From NCBI RefSeq assembly GCF_020509005.1, contig NC_063018.1:2852001-2916000 (forward strand): 64,000 bases of DNA, written 5' to 3'. This document shows positions 29,991 through 42,349 of this stretch, piece by piece (within the stretch, counting starts at the first letter, position 1; each line of letters opens with the position of its first letter). This DNA comes from Fulvia fulva. Taxonomy: Eukaryota; Ascomycota; Dothideomycetes; Mycosphaerellales; Mycosphaerellaceae. Made by a program: the position numbers and the translations under genes. The notes below the pieces were generated by a model. That model ran no database searches. It was given only the letters and a program-made list of their open reading frames with translations, and was not told the DNA's origin.

Positions 29991-31481
29991 CGTGTCGTTA
30001 GCGCTAGCTCTAGCGTCGATGTCTTCGACTTTGTTGATCGTGACTTCCTACTTACCTTCAACAAAAACTTCTCGAATGTCTTCTTTCCTGCCTGAAATAT
30101 GATCGTTACGGCGCTACGATGCACGAGCGGTCTTGTGAACAGTTCACATGGCTCCTTAAGATGCTCCTGTACCACTATAATGACGTAGCGGCGACGCGCG
30201 ACGCGACGAAAACCGGGCAACAGGGAAGAAGCTCATCCTTGCCGCCACCAACCAGCACTTTCTTCAGAACGAGCATGTTCCACCTTGACATGCGAGCTTG
30301 TCATTGAGCGACTCGTGGGCCAGGGTTGTGAAGAATGCTAATGATGCGTACAGTGCGACGAGGGCGAGCCAAACGAGAAGACCTTCTACGGACATTGACT
30401 CTCGAACATTGCTATTCACCGGTCCAAGAGGAGCAGCTGGGATGCCTTGAGATCAACGCGACCAAAATTCGAGTCCTCGACAAAGATAGCAGTCATGACA
30501 CGGCGATGGCTTAGACGGCAGTCGTTCGAAACCGATTCTTGTCCATACAGCACATCGAAGGGGCCTTCACATCGCCGTCGAGATTGCACTTTTCCACGAA
30601 TCCCTTTTACGGGCGCCTCCGCAGTCGATAGACTCATTAAAGACAAGTCATGACAATGAGCACGCTGCCCTGCCTACAGGTCTCTTTTCTCTCATTGTCG
30701 TCCGGGCAGCCATGATCCGGACAGCGCGTTATTCGTTGGATCCTCCCGCACACATCGGCCGTCGTGTGTTGGTAATCATCAGGAGTGTGCTTCAGGTGAC
30801 TTGCGTCAGAATTTCGGATATCACAGTGCCAACTACGTGGCCAGAGGACCGCTCCAGCTCGAGACTCGGGCCCATGATGCGCTCCTGGCCAGAGATGCTG
30901 GTCTTCAGGGCATTGGCACTTGTGTTTTCACGCGGCAATGGCCACGAAGAGGCAAACAAGAGTGCTTGGCTGGCAGTCACAGCGATGCTCTCACAGCAAG
31001 ATTGCAGGACCTCCACTTCGCACTGCTTCGCACTGCTTCGCACCCGAGTCAGTAGTTCTACCATTGGCCTTGGCAATGCCATTGAATGCGCCAACGTGAG
31101 CAAGTCACGAACGTTACGCAGTGACAACAATAGACTTGGATGACGAACTGGATGTAGGTGAACAAAGCGATAGCGGACCTGAGATGACGTCCTTGTGAAC
31201 AGTACAAGGACATTGTCATCGGCCAAAAGTCACATTCCTCATCTCGGATCAAAGCATAGTTCACAGGGGCATGGGTAACACTCGAAACACGACACATATA
31301 CATAAAACTTGTACCTGCTTCAAGACTCAAATCCTCCACTTCACACTTGCTCAGGTTGTGCTACGCTTTACGACAGATTTCGAACAAACAGCTTCGTACT
31401 ACATCAACAGCAAAGACGTCGATCGTATTTGCTCAATACAACCAACCAAACCACCAGAACACTCACCACACTCCAACAAAC
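29991..31481. other. Intergenic, no gene recognised
   Basis: 1.5 kb upstream of both the 94-aa protein gene and the secreted-protein gene, so it is a shared divergent promoter region. Open frames at plus 30712-31143 and minus 30792-31226 overlap each other and carry no motif. A GAAGGTAAGT-type donor near 30055 (minus strand) may mark a 5'-UTR intron of the 94-aa gene. Confidence 0.4.
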
Positions 31482-31922
31482 ATGCTTCTCACCAACATCC
31501 TCACCACCGCCACCCTCTTCCTCGGCCTCACCAGCGCCTACACCCAGCCCAAACAACCTCCAAGCTGGGGCGCCCTCACTCGTCCTGACACAACTCACCC
31601 AGTGACCAAAGGCGTTCCCTTCCGCGTCACCTGGGACTACAAAGCCCCAGCCAAGACCGTCAGTCTCGTCATCTGCCGTGGTCCTCCTACCAACTGCAAG
31701 CCTGATCCTCAGCCCATCAAGGGTGGTAGTCGCGTGCCTGCCTCGCAAGGCTACGTTGACTGGACCCCGGCTTGCCATCTGCCACCTGGCAAGGCTGGAA
31801 CTCAGTCGGGCTATGGAATGTTGGTCATTGTTGATGAGACTGGCGAGTTCCAGTACAGCACGCAATTCAGCGTGTTGGCGAATCCGAGTGTTTGCGCGAA
31901 GAAGGCTATGTTCAAGGCTTGA
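31482..31922 (+). CDS. Small secreted protein with Kre9/Knh1-like domain
   Basis: 146 aa from the ATG at 31482; longer open sequence upstream has no better start. Residues 1-19 (LLTNILTTATLFLGLTSAY) are a signal peptide. The mature part has the pattern seen in fungal Ser/Thr-rich cell-wall proteins of the Kre9/Knh1-like beta-sandwich family: PVTKGVPFRVTWDYKAPAKTVSLVICRG, then GYVDWTPACHLPPG and GYGMLVIVDETGEFQYSTQFSV. Four Cys could form two disulphides. There is no GPI-attachment tail, so it is probably secreted free or wall-associated. Size and secretion would also fit an effector-like role, which is speculation. The upstream leader is CA-rich, typical of a highly expressed fungal gene. Confidence 0.75.
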   Translation: MLLTNILTTATLFLGLTSAYTQPKQPPSWGALTRPDTTHPVTKGVPFRVTWDYKAPAKTVSLVICRGPPTNCKPDPQPIKGGSRVPASQGYVDWTPACHLPPGKAGTQSGYGMLVIVDETGEFQYSTQFSVLANPSVCAKKAMFKA

Positions 31923-32263
31923 AAGGAAGGGAAGGGGGGAGAGACTTCCGGATAAAGCAAATGCTAGAGCGGGGGTCTGCAGCTTTTCGTATGCTGTCGT
32001 GAGACGTCTGGGGCCTGGGTTGAATTTCAACTAAGATGGCTGTGGGCAATCGTAGCTTGGTTTCTATCGATGATGTATCGACGTTGCTGGTCTGCGATAC
32101 AGCTCTTCTGTTCTGTTGGGTACTTGACGAAATCCATGCTCCAATGTACTTTCAAAACTTTTGTGCCTTACGTGACCCAAGACCATCACCGGTATGTGCA
32201 TCGATCTCATACTCTTCATTCTCATCCATGCTCTCGGTCTGCCTGTGGCGATTCTAGAGGAGT
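31923..32263. other. Intergenic between convergent genes
   Basis: 341 bp of 3' flank for the secreted protein (plus) and F-box-like protein (minus). Nothing recognised. Confidence 0.4.
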
Positions 32264-32926
32264 TCACCAGTCGAGAGTCCCTATATCAAACGGCAAGCGA
32301 CCAGCTTCCTTCCACTCTACCCAGGTCTGGTCTTTGTCCTTCTGGTTGTTGCCTTGGTTGAAACAGAGAAAGTAGCACTCGCAACTGGCCCTAGTCTCGA
32401 GAAGGATTTTGCCATTGCAGGTGAGGATGGAGCACTTGAGGTCCGACGACAGCAAGAATTCATCGATGAAATAATTGACCTCGTTCATCCAGTCCCCCCA
32501 CTGTAGCGTGCTTGTTGTAGAGCTTTCATCACGCGCCCAATACATCAAGATGGGTCGTGTGCCCAAAGCTTGCCTGTCAATGTTGGCCCCCCACATCAGC
32601 AAATGGGCGAATCCAGATATCGTGGTCTCGATTTTAAAGGTGTTGCCCTGTGTGAATTTCTTCCAGCCTTCCGTACGAAGCATGCGGCAGGTCCGAGTGA
32701 CCTCGGGAATGACTAGCACATGGGAGTCATAGCTGGTCTCGCGGTAGAGATCAGCCACGGCGCTTTCTGGCTCTTTCCCGTCGAGGTAAATGTGCAGAGG
32801 GTTGTTCTTAGTGCTGCGGATGACGGCGAAGTCGAGTACTCTGAGGACGAGTTCTGGCGAAAGATCGAGGAGACGGAATGGCTTCGTTCCAGAAGTCGCG
32901 CCTCGAGATGGTGGTACCTGCGACAT
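32264..32926 (-). CDS. F-box-like protein, copy 1
   Basis: 220 aa, no intron seen. An N-terminal F-box-like segment FRLLDLSPELVLRVLDFAVI (about 17-36) is followed by a region common to Dothideomycete F-box families: VTRTCRMLRTEGWKKFTQGNTFKIET. The C-terminal half is without a recognised repeat. F-box proteins recruit substrates to SCF ubiquitin ligases through Skp1, though these short fungal family members are uncharacterised. It shares architecture with the neighbour at 33162-34051, on the same strand, and both are probably tandem duplicates. Confidence 0.65.
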   Translation of the reverse strand: MSQVPPSRGATSGTKPFRLLDLSPELVLRVLDFAVIRSTKNNPLHIYLDGKEPESAVADLYRETSYDSHVLVIPEVTRTCRMLRTEGWKKFTQGNTFKIETTISGFAHLLMWGANIDRQALGTRPILMYWARDESSTTSTLQWGDWMNEVNYFIDEFLLSSDLKCSILTCNGKILLETRASCECYFLCFNQGNNQKDKDQTWVEWKEAGRLPFDIGTLDW

Positions 32927-33161
32927 GCTTGCGTGGCTCTCTCTGCGTTGTGGTCAGCAGCTGCCTGTCGCGTGTTTTTGCTTCACTTACTTGATGAGGG
33001 TGTCGCGAAAGGTGGTCTGTTACTGACGAACAGATCTCGAAGGCGTGTTTGCGTCTGTGTCGAGATGGAGTGGAAGGTGAGTTTGGTTTGTCTAGGCAGA
33101 AGGAACGCTAACAGCCGGCCACGCCGAGCCCTTGCAAGCATGTGATACGGCGGAATTCCTC

Positions 33162-34051
33162 TCACGTCAAGACTACCTCTATGAGTACCTTCTCAGTATC
33201 CACCACTCCTTGTCTCCAGATCGATGAGGCAGATCTTTGACGTTCTCGACCTTGATCCAGTTTTCTTGATTCCTTTCGCTCACGGGGCCCAGACCAAAAC
33301 GGCAACTCGTCGCTTCCCCGATCTCGAAAAAAAACAACCTTCTGATCCTCCACCCACAAGGAGACAGGCATGCCCAGCGCTTGTTCCCCAACGGGAGCCC
33401 GGCTACCCATTCCGGTGGTGCCTTTAACGTACCATGTAATTCCACTCTCTGGCCAGGGAGAATGCTCGAGATCTTGCAGAGTGATTGGCGCATTGCTTGG
33501 AAACCGAATCTCCATCTCAAGAACAAAGGGGCAGGCTGATCCGAGCTTGAGACACTGCAACCACTTCATCCACCTATTGCATCTGATACTGAAGGATCTG
33601 GTGGCGAAGGTGTTGCCGGCGTAGACCTTCTTCAGACCCCCCAGGCGCAAGAGGCGACAGACTCGAGTGATGGCCGGCTGGGCGAGCTCCCACGTCGCTT
33701 TCTTGTACGGCCGACCGGAGAGTGCTGGATGGTGACGCTTCCCTAAACGTCGAATGTCAGGTACAGATGTGAATCTCATAACAGCACATCAGCAATACCT
33801 TTGAAAGAGATCGCATCGTCAACAATGACCGGCTTGCTAGGTGAACTATGGACGACCGCGAAGTCAAGGACGCGGAGGACGAGTTCAGCTGGCAAGTCGA
33901 GAAGTCGAAATGACTTTCCTCTGGTCCCGCACTTCAATGTGATTTCTGGTGTGCACTTAACTGTCTTGGGCCTGTTAGCAGCGTCAATGTCGACTTCTCC
34001 GAGCATGAAGCCACGGCCGAGATGAGGGCAAGGCTTGCGCTTCCGAGCCAT
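33162..34051 (-). CDS. F-box-like protein, copy 2
   Basis: Two exons, complement(33162-33742, 33799-34051), give 277 aa. The 56-bp intron (GTATTG to TTTAG, phase 1) joins AISFKG to KRHHPAL. The F-box-like segment FRLLDLPAELVLRVLDFAVV is nearly the same as in copy 1 (17 of 20 positions agree by eye). Next comes ITRVCRLLRLGGLKKVYAGNTFATRSFS, the counterpart of VTRTCRMLRTEGWKKFTQGNTFKIE. The rest has diverged strongly. This copy has about 50 extra N-terminal residues, including MARKRKPCPHLGRGFMLGEVD. Function is as uncertain as for copy 1. Confidence 0.65.
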
Positions 34052-34700
34052 GTCCTCTGGGGTGGCATCCGCTACTGAGCGATCATGTGGATGTTGAACT
34101 TGCTGTGTTCGTGCTTCTTAAGAGAAGCAGTAAGAGCGCCGACAGCGGCTCGCGGCAGGACCCCTGCGAGCATGTGACGCGGCGTGATCACCCACACCGT
34201 CAGTCTTGATACGACGATTAAGGTCTACTCTTGTGGTTCAAGGAAGTAGATATATTACCGTGCGTCTTCCCCGAGCTCTCGTCTGTCAATTTCTCCAAAC
34301 TCGTTGGCCAGGCACTAATCGTGCGGAAGCCCCACATTCGCGCGACGAGCACAAACTGTTTGGATGTGAAGAACTCCACGAAGCCTGCGGGATTGTGGCA
34401 CGGGTACAATGCGTTGCAGCTGAAAGGTGCAATGCCCTTGATCGCAAGGTCGGAAAGTCCAGTAACGATACATGTCCTCATCAGTGAACAGAAGGCAAGG
34501 GAGGACACATTGAGTTGATGGGAGCGATTCAATGACATAAATTGCCTTGGGCGTTTGGTATCTGGTATCATTCCATAGGCACTTTTGATGCGCCTGACAT
34601 GCTGTCATCCCCTGTCCCGATTCATGATCATGTCCTACCCCAACGCCATGCGTACAAAGAATCGCTTCCCATCCGACTTCATCACCTCTTGATGAGTCGT
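34052..34700. other. Intergenic, nothing recognised
   Basis: It lies upstream of F-box copy 2 and includes the 3' flank of eL13. Short overlapping frames only. Confidence 0.4.
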
Positions 34701-35543
34701 CTATTTCTTCTTTTCCGACTCCTCGTCAGCCTTGGCCTTGGCACGCTTCTCGCGCTTGCCGACCAGGCGGGCCTCGGAGCGAGCGTCGCGGAGCTTGCGG
34801 TAGGCATTCTCGGTGGCTGGGTAGTCGCTGACCTTGCCCTCCTTGACGACAACCTTGTTGTCGATTGGGAAAGCCTGGTTGGAGTGCTTGACGCGACCCT
34901 CGTAGCCGACCTGCTTGCCGGCCTCGACCTCCTCCTTAGGGGCATCGCCGGCCTTTGGCGACTTGGTCTTGCGTGGGAACAGGACCAGGCGCTGCTTGTA
35001 GACCTTCAGACGCTCGACATTGGCCTTGAGGGACTCCTCGGAGAGGTTCTGGCGGCGTGGGTCGACGGCGATACCGACGGTTGGCGCCAGCTTGCGTGGA
35101 ATGCCAGCCTCCTGTGAGGGCTGTCAGAGTTGTCCACCAGTCGTGCGCAGCATCTCTTTCATACCTTCAGCTCAACGAGGGTGAAGCCACGACCAGCGCG
35201 TACACGGCGGTTGTACTTGATGGTTGGGCATCGGACGACGGGCCTAAGTCTGTCCACTGGACGTGGAGCAAGCTTGGCGGCCTTCTCGTGACGGGCAGAA
35301 CGTCTGCGCTGCTTGCGGCCGGGCTGAGATGATGGTTAGGACATGATGTCTTGATCGAGTATACACTGCAGGCGCCTGCTCTGCATCTCTCAGAGGCTTA
35401 TAGAATTACCTGGTCGAAGTGCACTCGGACACGGCGTTGCCAGTCCTTGCGGAAGTCTGCGAAACGTCAGCATGCCAATTGCACAGTGCATAGTGAGGGT
35501 GTTTACGGTTGTGCTGGATCTGCTGGTTGTGCTTGATAGCCAT
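34701..35543 (-). CDS. RPL13: 60S ribosomal protein eL13
   Basis: A component of the large cytosolic ribosomal subunit. Four exons, complement(34701-35111, 35165-35323, 35410-35456, 35507-35543), give 217 aa, the usual length. The introns of 53, 86 and 50 bp cluster at the 5' end, a habit of fungal ribosomal protein genes. The protein begins [22 protein letters not shown], continues with [41 protein letters not shown] and [20 protein letters not shown], and ends in a Lys/Arg/Glu-rich tail. All are standard eL13 landmarks. No snoRNA box pair was evident in the introns. Confidence 0.97.
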
Positions 35544-35898
35544 TTTGTCGGTATTTGCCTACAACAAATGTCTCTCCGGACGTGAACAGAATCCAAAACT
35601 TCAATACATTGCAGAATTGAGGTCGAATGTGTGGAGGTCCTAGCGTGCCAAGAGTAGCAGCGAGGACAGCCAATCGGCCGAACAGCGGTAGAACCTAGAC
35701 TAGTCGCAAAACACGCTAGTAAAGCCAGTCGCGACTGCTCCGCGTCTTGTTCTCGTTCAAGGAAGGCACGACCGTCTGTTTCCCACCACAACTACCTCCC
35801 CACTGTCTTGCAAGATTGCCAGAGCTCATCACACCTTCCCAGTATGATTACAGCGTAGCATACATCACCAGTCTTTTTGCATCGCTTTTCACGTCACA
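35544..35898. promoter_or_regulatory. Divergent promoter region, RPL13 / POL1
   Basis: 355 bp between head-to-head start codons. No individual element was assigned. Confidence 0.45.
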
Positions 35899-38800
35899 AT
35901 GCCGCCCTCACGAGCAGACCGTCTTGCCCAGCTACGCGCGTTGCGTGCAGCGGGCAAGACTGCATTCAACGACTACGAAGTCCAGGAAGCCGAGTCGATA
36001 TACGAGACGGTTGACGACGAAGGGTATAAAAAGGTGGTAAGAAGTCGACTCGATCAGGACGATTTCGTGGTCGACGACAATGGCGAGGGCTATGCAGACG
36101 ACGGACGAGAAGACTGGCAGGATGAGCGGCAGGCCATGGATGACAGCGAAAGCGAAGGAGATCTGCCTGTAAACAGCAAAGCAGGTGAGTGGTCGTCAGC
36201 GGCTTCGCTCGATATATGTCACTGACCTTTGTATAGCCAAGAGGAAACGCGAAGACGACGCCGAACGCCAGGAGAAGCTCACCAAGGGCATCAGCAAATA
36301 CTTCAACCAAAAGACAGCATCTGCTGCACCAAAGCCGAAGCCAGTAAGGACTGCAGAGGATGATGCATTCATGGCAGATCTCTTGGGTGAAGTCGACACG
36401 AACATCCAGCGACGTGCACCTTCGTACGGCAAACAGATCAAAAGCAACGACAGACGAAAGACTCGAGTGCTTTCACCTCCGTTGGAGGACCGAGAGAACG
36501 CTTCATATCGTTCCAAAGATCCCTCGAAGAAGCAGATCATGGATACACCTCCGCCTCTTCCAGCTGGCCAGGATGACGATGCCTACTTTGTGCAGCCTGA
36601 CGATGATGTTCCAATGAGCGATCCGCTGCCTTCTTCGCCAGCTGCGAAAGCCGTGGAGCGCAAAGAAAGGATCAAGACGGAAGATATCGAAGAGGACGAT
36701 TTGATGGAGATTGCCGAAGTGACAGGCTCGTCCAAGTTGAAGGCCGTCAATGTGAACATGCGAGGCAGTAGACCGGCGCCGAAGATGGTCAAAGCATCAT
36801 ATCCGACACCTGATAGCTCGTCACCCACAAGAGCACCAGCAGACGATGTCGACATGACTGCAATTAACAACGTTGCACAGAAGTTGAACATCCTCAGCAG
36901 CCCGGCCGCAGAACCTGCCATGGCCGGAAAGCTGGCCGCAAAAGATGCCTGCGAGGACGATGGCTCTTTGCGTTTCTTCTGGACCGATTACACCGAGGTC
37001 AACGGCAGCCTTTGCCTGTTCGGAAAGGTCAAGAATCGGAAAGATGGCAGTTTCGTGTCTTGCTTTGTGAAGGTCGACAACATCATGCGCAAGCTGTACT
37101 TTTTGCCGAGAGAAAATCGCAGGAAGCACGGTGTCGAGACCAACGAAGAGGTAGACATGGGCATGGTGTACGAGGAAGTCGATGCACTTATGACCAAGAA
37201 CAGAGTGTCCATGCACAAGATCAAGCCATGCACGCGAAAGTACGCCTTCGAGCTGCCCGAGATACCAAAGGAGGCAGAGTACCTCAAGCTTCTGTACCCA
37301 TACGACAAGCAATCGCTCCCCATGGACATGCAAGGAGAGACGTTCTCGCACGTCTTTGGCACCAACACCAACATGTTTGAGCAATTTGTCATGTGGAAGA
37401 ACATCATGGGACCATGCTGGCTGAAGATTGACGATGCTGACTTTGGCGCACTGAACAACGCTTCGTGGTGCAAGCTCGAGCTACAGGTCAACAAGCCCAA
37501 CAACATCACCGTTATGGGGGAGTCGGACAACCTAGATGCACCACCTCTGACACTGATGTCTCTCGCTCTGCGAACGACTTACAACCAGAAAGAGAACAAG
37601 AACGAGATTCTGGTGGCCAGTGTGCGATTCTACAACAACGTTGGACTGGCTGACACTACACCACCGGAGAAGATTCCAAGTCGCCTTTTCACCATCATGC
37701 GGCCCCACGGCGAGTACCCCGGGGGGTTCAAGCCGAAGGCAGAGAAGCAAGGCCACATGATCAAGTTGGAAAGGAATGAAGGCGCGCTCCTCTCCATGCT
37801 ACTTGCTATCATCGACAAGCATGATCCAGACGCCATCATGGGCCACCGACTAGACGACGTCGACTTCAACATCCTGCTCAGCCGTATGCGGGATCGCAAG
37901 ACTCCGGGTTGGCACCGCATTGGCAGAATGAAGCGTGGTGACTGGCCAAAGAACGTGGGCAAAGGGGGAGGAAGCTTCTTCGTAGAGCGCCATCTTGCAG
38001 CTGGTCGTCTGCTTTGTGATCTGGCGAACGACATGGGAAAGAGTATCATGACCAACTGTCAGTCGTGGAGTCTGGACGAGATGGTAGGACTGTACCTCGA
38101 TGGAACACGAAAAGAGATCGACAACGAGCGAGCGCTAGCCATGGCTGCAACTCCGGATGGCCTGCTGAACTTCGTCAAGATGTGCGAGATCGACACCTAC
38201 TACATTGCAGCGATTGCATTGAAGCGTCAGCTTCTGCCATTGACGAAAGTACTGACTAACCTTGCTGGAAACTCATGGGCACGTACTCTAAGTGGCACTC
38301 GTGCGGAGCGGAACGAGTACATTCTACTTCACGAGTTCTACCGCAACAAGTACATCTGCCCAGACAAAGTCTTCGACAAAGGTGCTGCCAACAAGAAGCT
38401 CGAAGAAGACAATCCTGAAGGTGAAGAGGGCGACCATAAGAAGAAGAAAGACAAGTTCAAGGGTGGTCTCGTCTTCGAACCAGAGAAGGGCCTCTACGAC
38501 AAGTTCATCCTAGTCATGGACTTCAACTCTCTTTACCCCAGCATCATCCAGGAGTATAACATCTGTTTCACCACAGTTGACCGCGGCGACATCACCGAGG
38601 AGGACGAGAAGATTCCGGAAGTGCCAGATGATACCTCTAACAAGGGTATTCTCCCTAGGCTCATTCGCACACTTGTCAGCCGACGAAGAGAAGTGAAGAA
38701 GCTGATGAAGGACAAGTCGGCCACCGAAGATCAACGCAATACTTGGGATGTCAAGCAGCAAGCCTTGAAGCTGACCGCCAACTCTATGTACGGATGTTTG

Positions 38801-40430
38801 GGCTACACGAAGTCGCGATTCTATGCCCGACCGTTGGCGGCTCTGACTACCTCGAAAGGTCGTGAGATCTTGCAGTCCACCAAAGATCTGGCAGAATCTG
38901 CGCATGCGCTCCGAGTCATTTATGGTGACACGGATTCCGTCATGGTCAACACCAACGTCGACAATATACTCGATGCCATCAAGATGGGCAAGGAGTTTCA
39001 AAAGAGTGTCAACGAGAAGTATGAACTGCTCGAGATCGAGATTGATCATATCTTCTGTCGCCTACTGTTACACGCCAAGAAGAAGTATGCTGCAATCCAA
39101 ATGGTCGAAGCTGACGGCGGCGTCTGGAAGGAGAAGCTTGACGTGAAGGGTCTTGACATGAGGCGAAGGGAATACTGCCAGCTCTCTAAGGACGCTTCCA
39201 AGTGAGTCAAGCTGCAAGATCTGTGTCTTCGGTCAAAACTAACATTGCAACAGGGAGCTCCTCAACTATCTTCTCTCTGGCGAGGAGTCAGAAGTTGTCG
39301 TGTCCAAGATTCACGACTACCTACGGTCTCTTGGCGAAAAGATGCGACAGCATGCGATCCCACCACACAAGTACACCATCTACACACAACTGGGCAAGGA
39401 CCCGAAAGAGTACCCCAACAGCAACTCCATGCCTGCGGTACAAGTGGCGTTGAAGAAACTGGCCAAGGGCAAGCCAGTAAAAGCGAAGGATGTCATGGCT
39501 TTCGTAGTCTGTGGCAACAGTGCTGGTAACAACGAGACCGCAGCAAAGAATGCCTACGAGCTCGACGAGGTCATGGCGAAAGACAGCGACCTGGTGCCAG
39601 ACGTGGATTACTACCTTCACAAGCAGATTCTGCCACCCGTGGAACGTCTCTGCGCACCGATCAGTGGCACAAACGTGACTCTCCTCGCAGAATGCCTAGG
39701 CCTCGACACCAGCAAGTACCGCGTCTCTGGTGCTTCGAAGGCCGCAGAACAGTCCAACGAGATCACACGACTAGAAAGTCAGATTCCCGACCACATTCGC
39801 TTCAAGGACTGCGAAGCACTCGAGCTCTTGTGTCTTGGTTGCAAACACCACTTCGAGTATCGAGGACTGAACTACACGCCTCCTTCGGATGAAGACCCTC
39901 TGGTACCGCTCGGCGTTCTCACGAATGACGGGCTGGCATGCCCCAGAGGCGAGTGCCGGAGAAAGATCACCACGCTTGCACTCTCTGCGCAACTGGAACA
40001 ACAGATACGCCGCCACACCTCCAAGTACTATTCCGCTTGGCTTATCTGCGACGATCCTGCATGCGGTATGCGAACACGGCAGATGAGCGTCTATGGTCAC
40101 CGCTGTCTGGGACCAAAAGGGCTGGCATATGGGTGCAGTGGCAGGATGAGTTTCGAGTACTCGGAGAAAGCTCTATACAACCAACTCCTGTACCTCCAGA
40201 GCATATTCGACGCAGACAAAATGGCGGAGAAAATGAGTGCTGGAGGCGGAATCGTGAAGATGGACTCGGCGGAGCGTGAGAAAAGGGAGAAGACAAAAGT
40301 CTTGGCTGGCATGAACAAGCAGCGCTTTAGCATTTGTTGGGACGTTGTCAAGGCGTACTTGGACAAAAGTGCGTGGGGTTGGGTCAGTATGGAGAGCTTG
40401 TTTGGCTTTGCTATGAAGACGGTGGGATAG
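35899..40430 (+). CDS. POL1: DNA polymerase alpha catalytic subunit
   Basis: A family B replicative polymerase that, with primase, lays down RNA-DNA primers. Three exons (35899-36184, 36237-39201, 39254-40430; introns 52 and 52 bp) give 1475 aa. The N-terminal region starts with the conserved MPPSRADRLAQLRALRAAG helix and is otherwise disordered and acidic. Polymerase motifs are DFNSLYPSII (motif A, Asp857), KLTANSMYGCLGY (motif B) and YGDTDS (motif C, 991-996). The exonuclease-like domain has the alpha-type pattern without a complete catalytic set, so no proofreading is expected. The C-terminal zinc modules start at Cys1277 (CLGC...CPRGEC) and Cys1349 (CDDPACGM...HRC...GCSG) and anchor the B subunit. 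It shares a promoter region with eL13. Confidence 0.97.
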
Positions 40431-42349
40431 TGTCAGTGTTCTGGACATTTTACGTGCGTGACGCTAAAGAACAGCGACTGGCGTCTGATGTAGTGCACAA
40501 TGAGATGATAGCTTTTCCTCTTCAGTCGGCGGCATCCGATGCTGCTCGCCGCTGTACGTCCTTCGCGTCCACTGTTTACGGCGTGCGAGCCTCCATGGAC
40601 TCTTCCGGTCGCTGTCAGGGCGCAGCCCTGGTCCACGCCTCTCGATCACTGATCAGGATTGATGCGGTTGCGCTGCTGCTGCGTGGTGATCCCGGCGTCA
40701 AATAGATGAAGACTGCGTTTCGCAGTTCGCCAACGATCACAGGTTGCGACTCACGTCTTCGTTGGACGATATCGAAACCTGTCACCAGTGTAGAGCAACT
40801 GACTGCACCGTGCGGCCTGCGAAGGATTTCTGACTTCCCGTCAGACATACGCCGAACTGTATCTGGTCACTGCAACCAGTTCCTCGTCGGATGGAAACAC
40901 GCGGACTGTCTAATCAAGTATTGGAATACGCTTGTTCATGCTGACCCTGGTGCGTGTCCGCAACCACAACCTGACAAAGAAGAAGGTTTAGCTACGGGCA
41001 GGGTTGCTCAGTCGTCAGTATGCGCCGGAACATTATCACCGCCACGAGGCTGTATGAGGCCACAGTCGTCCACCAAAACACAGCCAACGTTCAGCATAAC
41101 ATCACTTGGCACAAACACAAAAGGTGCCGCTTGCCGATGACGACTTGAGCCCCGAATAGGGACAGCATTGATCCTGGACGTCAGTCCATGCATAGCGAGT
41201 CGACACGTGCAGCGTTGCATCACGTTTTAGCATGGAACGTCAAAGTCGTCGCGTCCCATTTCACGGCGACTGCACCGTGGCAGCGGACAGACGAGACGGC
41301 GGAACAGTTTGCTGCGCCAGACATTACATCAAGGTCGAGACGGCACTGCAGCAGGCAGATGCACGGCGACATAAAGCGACTAATAGCAAACCACCAGGTG
41401 CCTATTTGCAAGCGTTCGACTCGACATGATCGGATTATGTTGATTTGCATTCGACCGTAGAATCATGCACTACCCGATGCTCCTCGACGGTCAACATCGG
41501 AGCCGCTGTGCGTCGCGATGATGTCCTCAGATTCACGTTACTGACTTATGGCACGATACGCAAAGCCTCTTCTTCACTTGCTTCATGTTCACTGATCTTT
41601 ACAAATGTTATTGCCACTCGGTGCCGCTTCTGATCCCTGACGCTCGGTCTCGTGGCATAACAGAGTTCACGGACGGGTAAGTTAAGAATCAGACCATTAT
41701 CCGATTGCAAATGGGTGTACTTATCACAGAAGCATTCCGGCTCCACAGGACTGGTATCTCCATGACTCCACGGTATTCTAAAGCCTGTCACTCACGACTC
41801 GGTCCACCTCTATTCTTGCGACGCGAAACCTCAATCTTGCCACGAAACTTTCAATCTTGCCACGATCACTTGCTGGCGGCACCTTCGGCCCTCAGTAGTT
41901 CACTACTCCGCGAAAAGCAACGCGCTTGTCAGGTCTCGTTCCGGTGGCTACGAGATAGCGAAAGTATCCAAGCCTATCAAGCCGGTTCAATTACCAGCTT
42001 GGTGGGTGGCAGCTTGATCACCAGTTCCATGGGCCGATCAAGAATCCTGACGCAAATCTTACCATTTGGCTCTCCTTGTAAGGTCTGCATACAACTTAAG
42101 TTTGACAACGCACAGCCATTGAAAATGACAAGCTCTCGTCATGGAGCAAGCAATGCAGGACTCCAAGTCTCCAAGTCTTCGAAATGCGCTTCATCAAAAT
42201 ATCTCAACCCTGAGCACCTGGTACAGCACGGTCGACCCAGCACCGAGACCTGCGGACTCTGTTGGTGACAGCGGAACTAACATTCCTGTTTCGTGTAGTA
42301 TCTGTAACCCCCAAATATCTGGGTCTCGAGCGAATCGCACTTCACATAA
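40431..42349. other. Intergenic, 1.9 kb without a recognised gene
   Basis: Only short frames without motif (longest plus 41705-42268). A small duplicated word TCAATCTTGCCACGA occurs twice near 41828-41865. Composition is normal, with no RIP signature. It contains the upstream region of the MFS transporter. Confidence 0.4.

Noticed and set aside
41705..42268. 187-codon frame upstream of the MFS transporter
   Set aside because: No motif, no homology recognised, and it includes a small direct duplication. Treated as non-coding leader or intergenic sequence.
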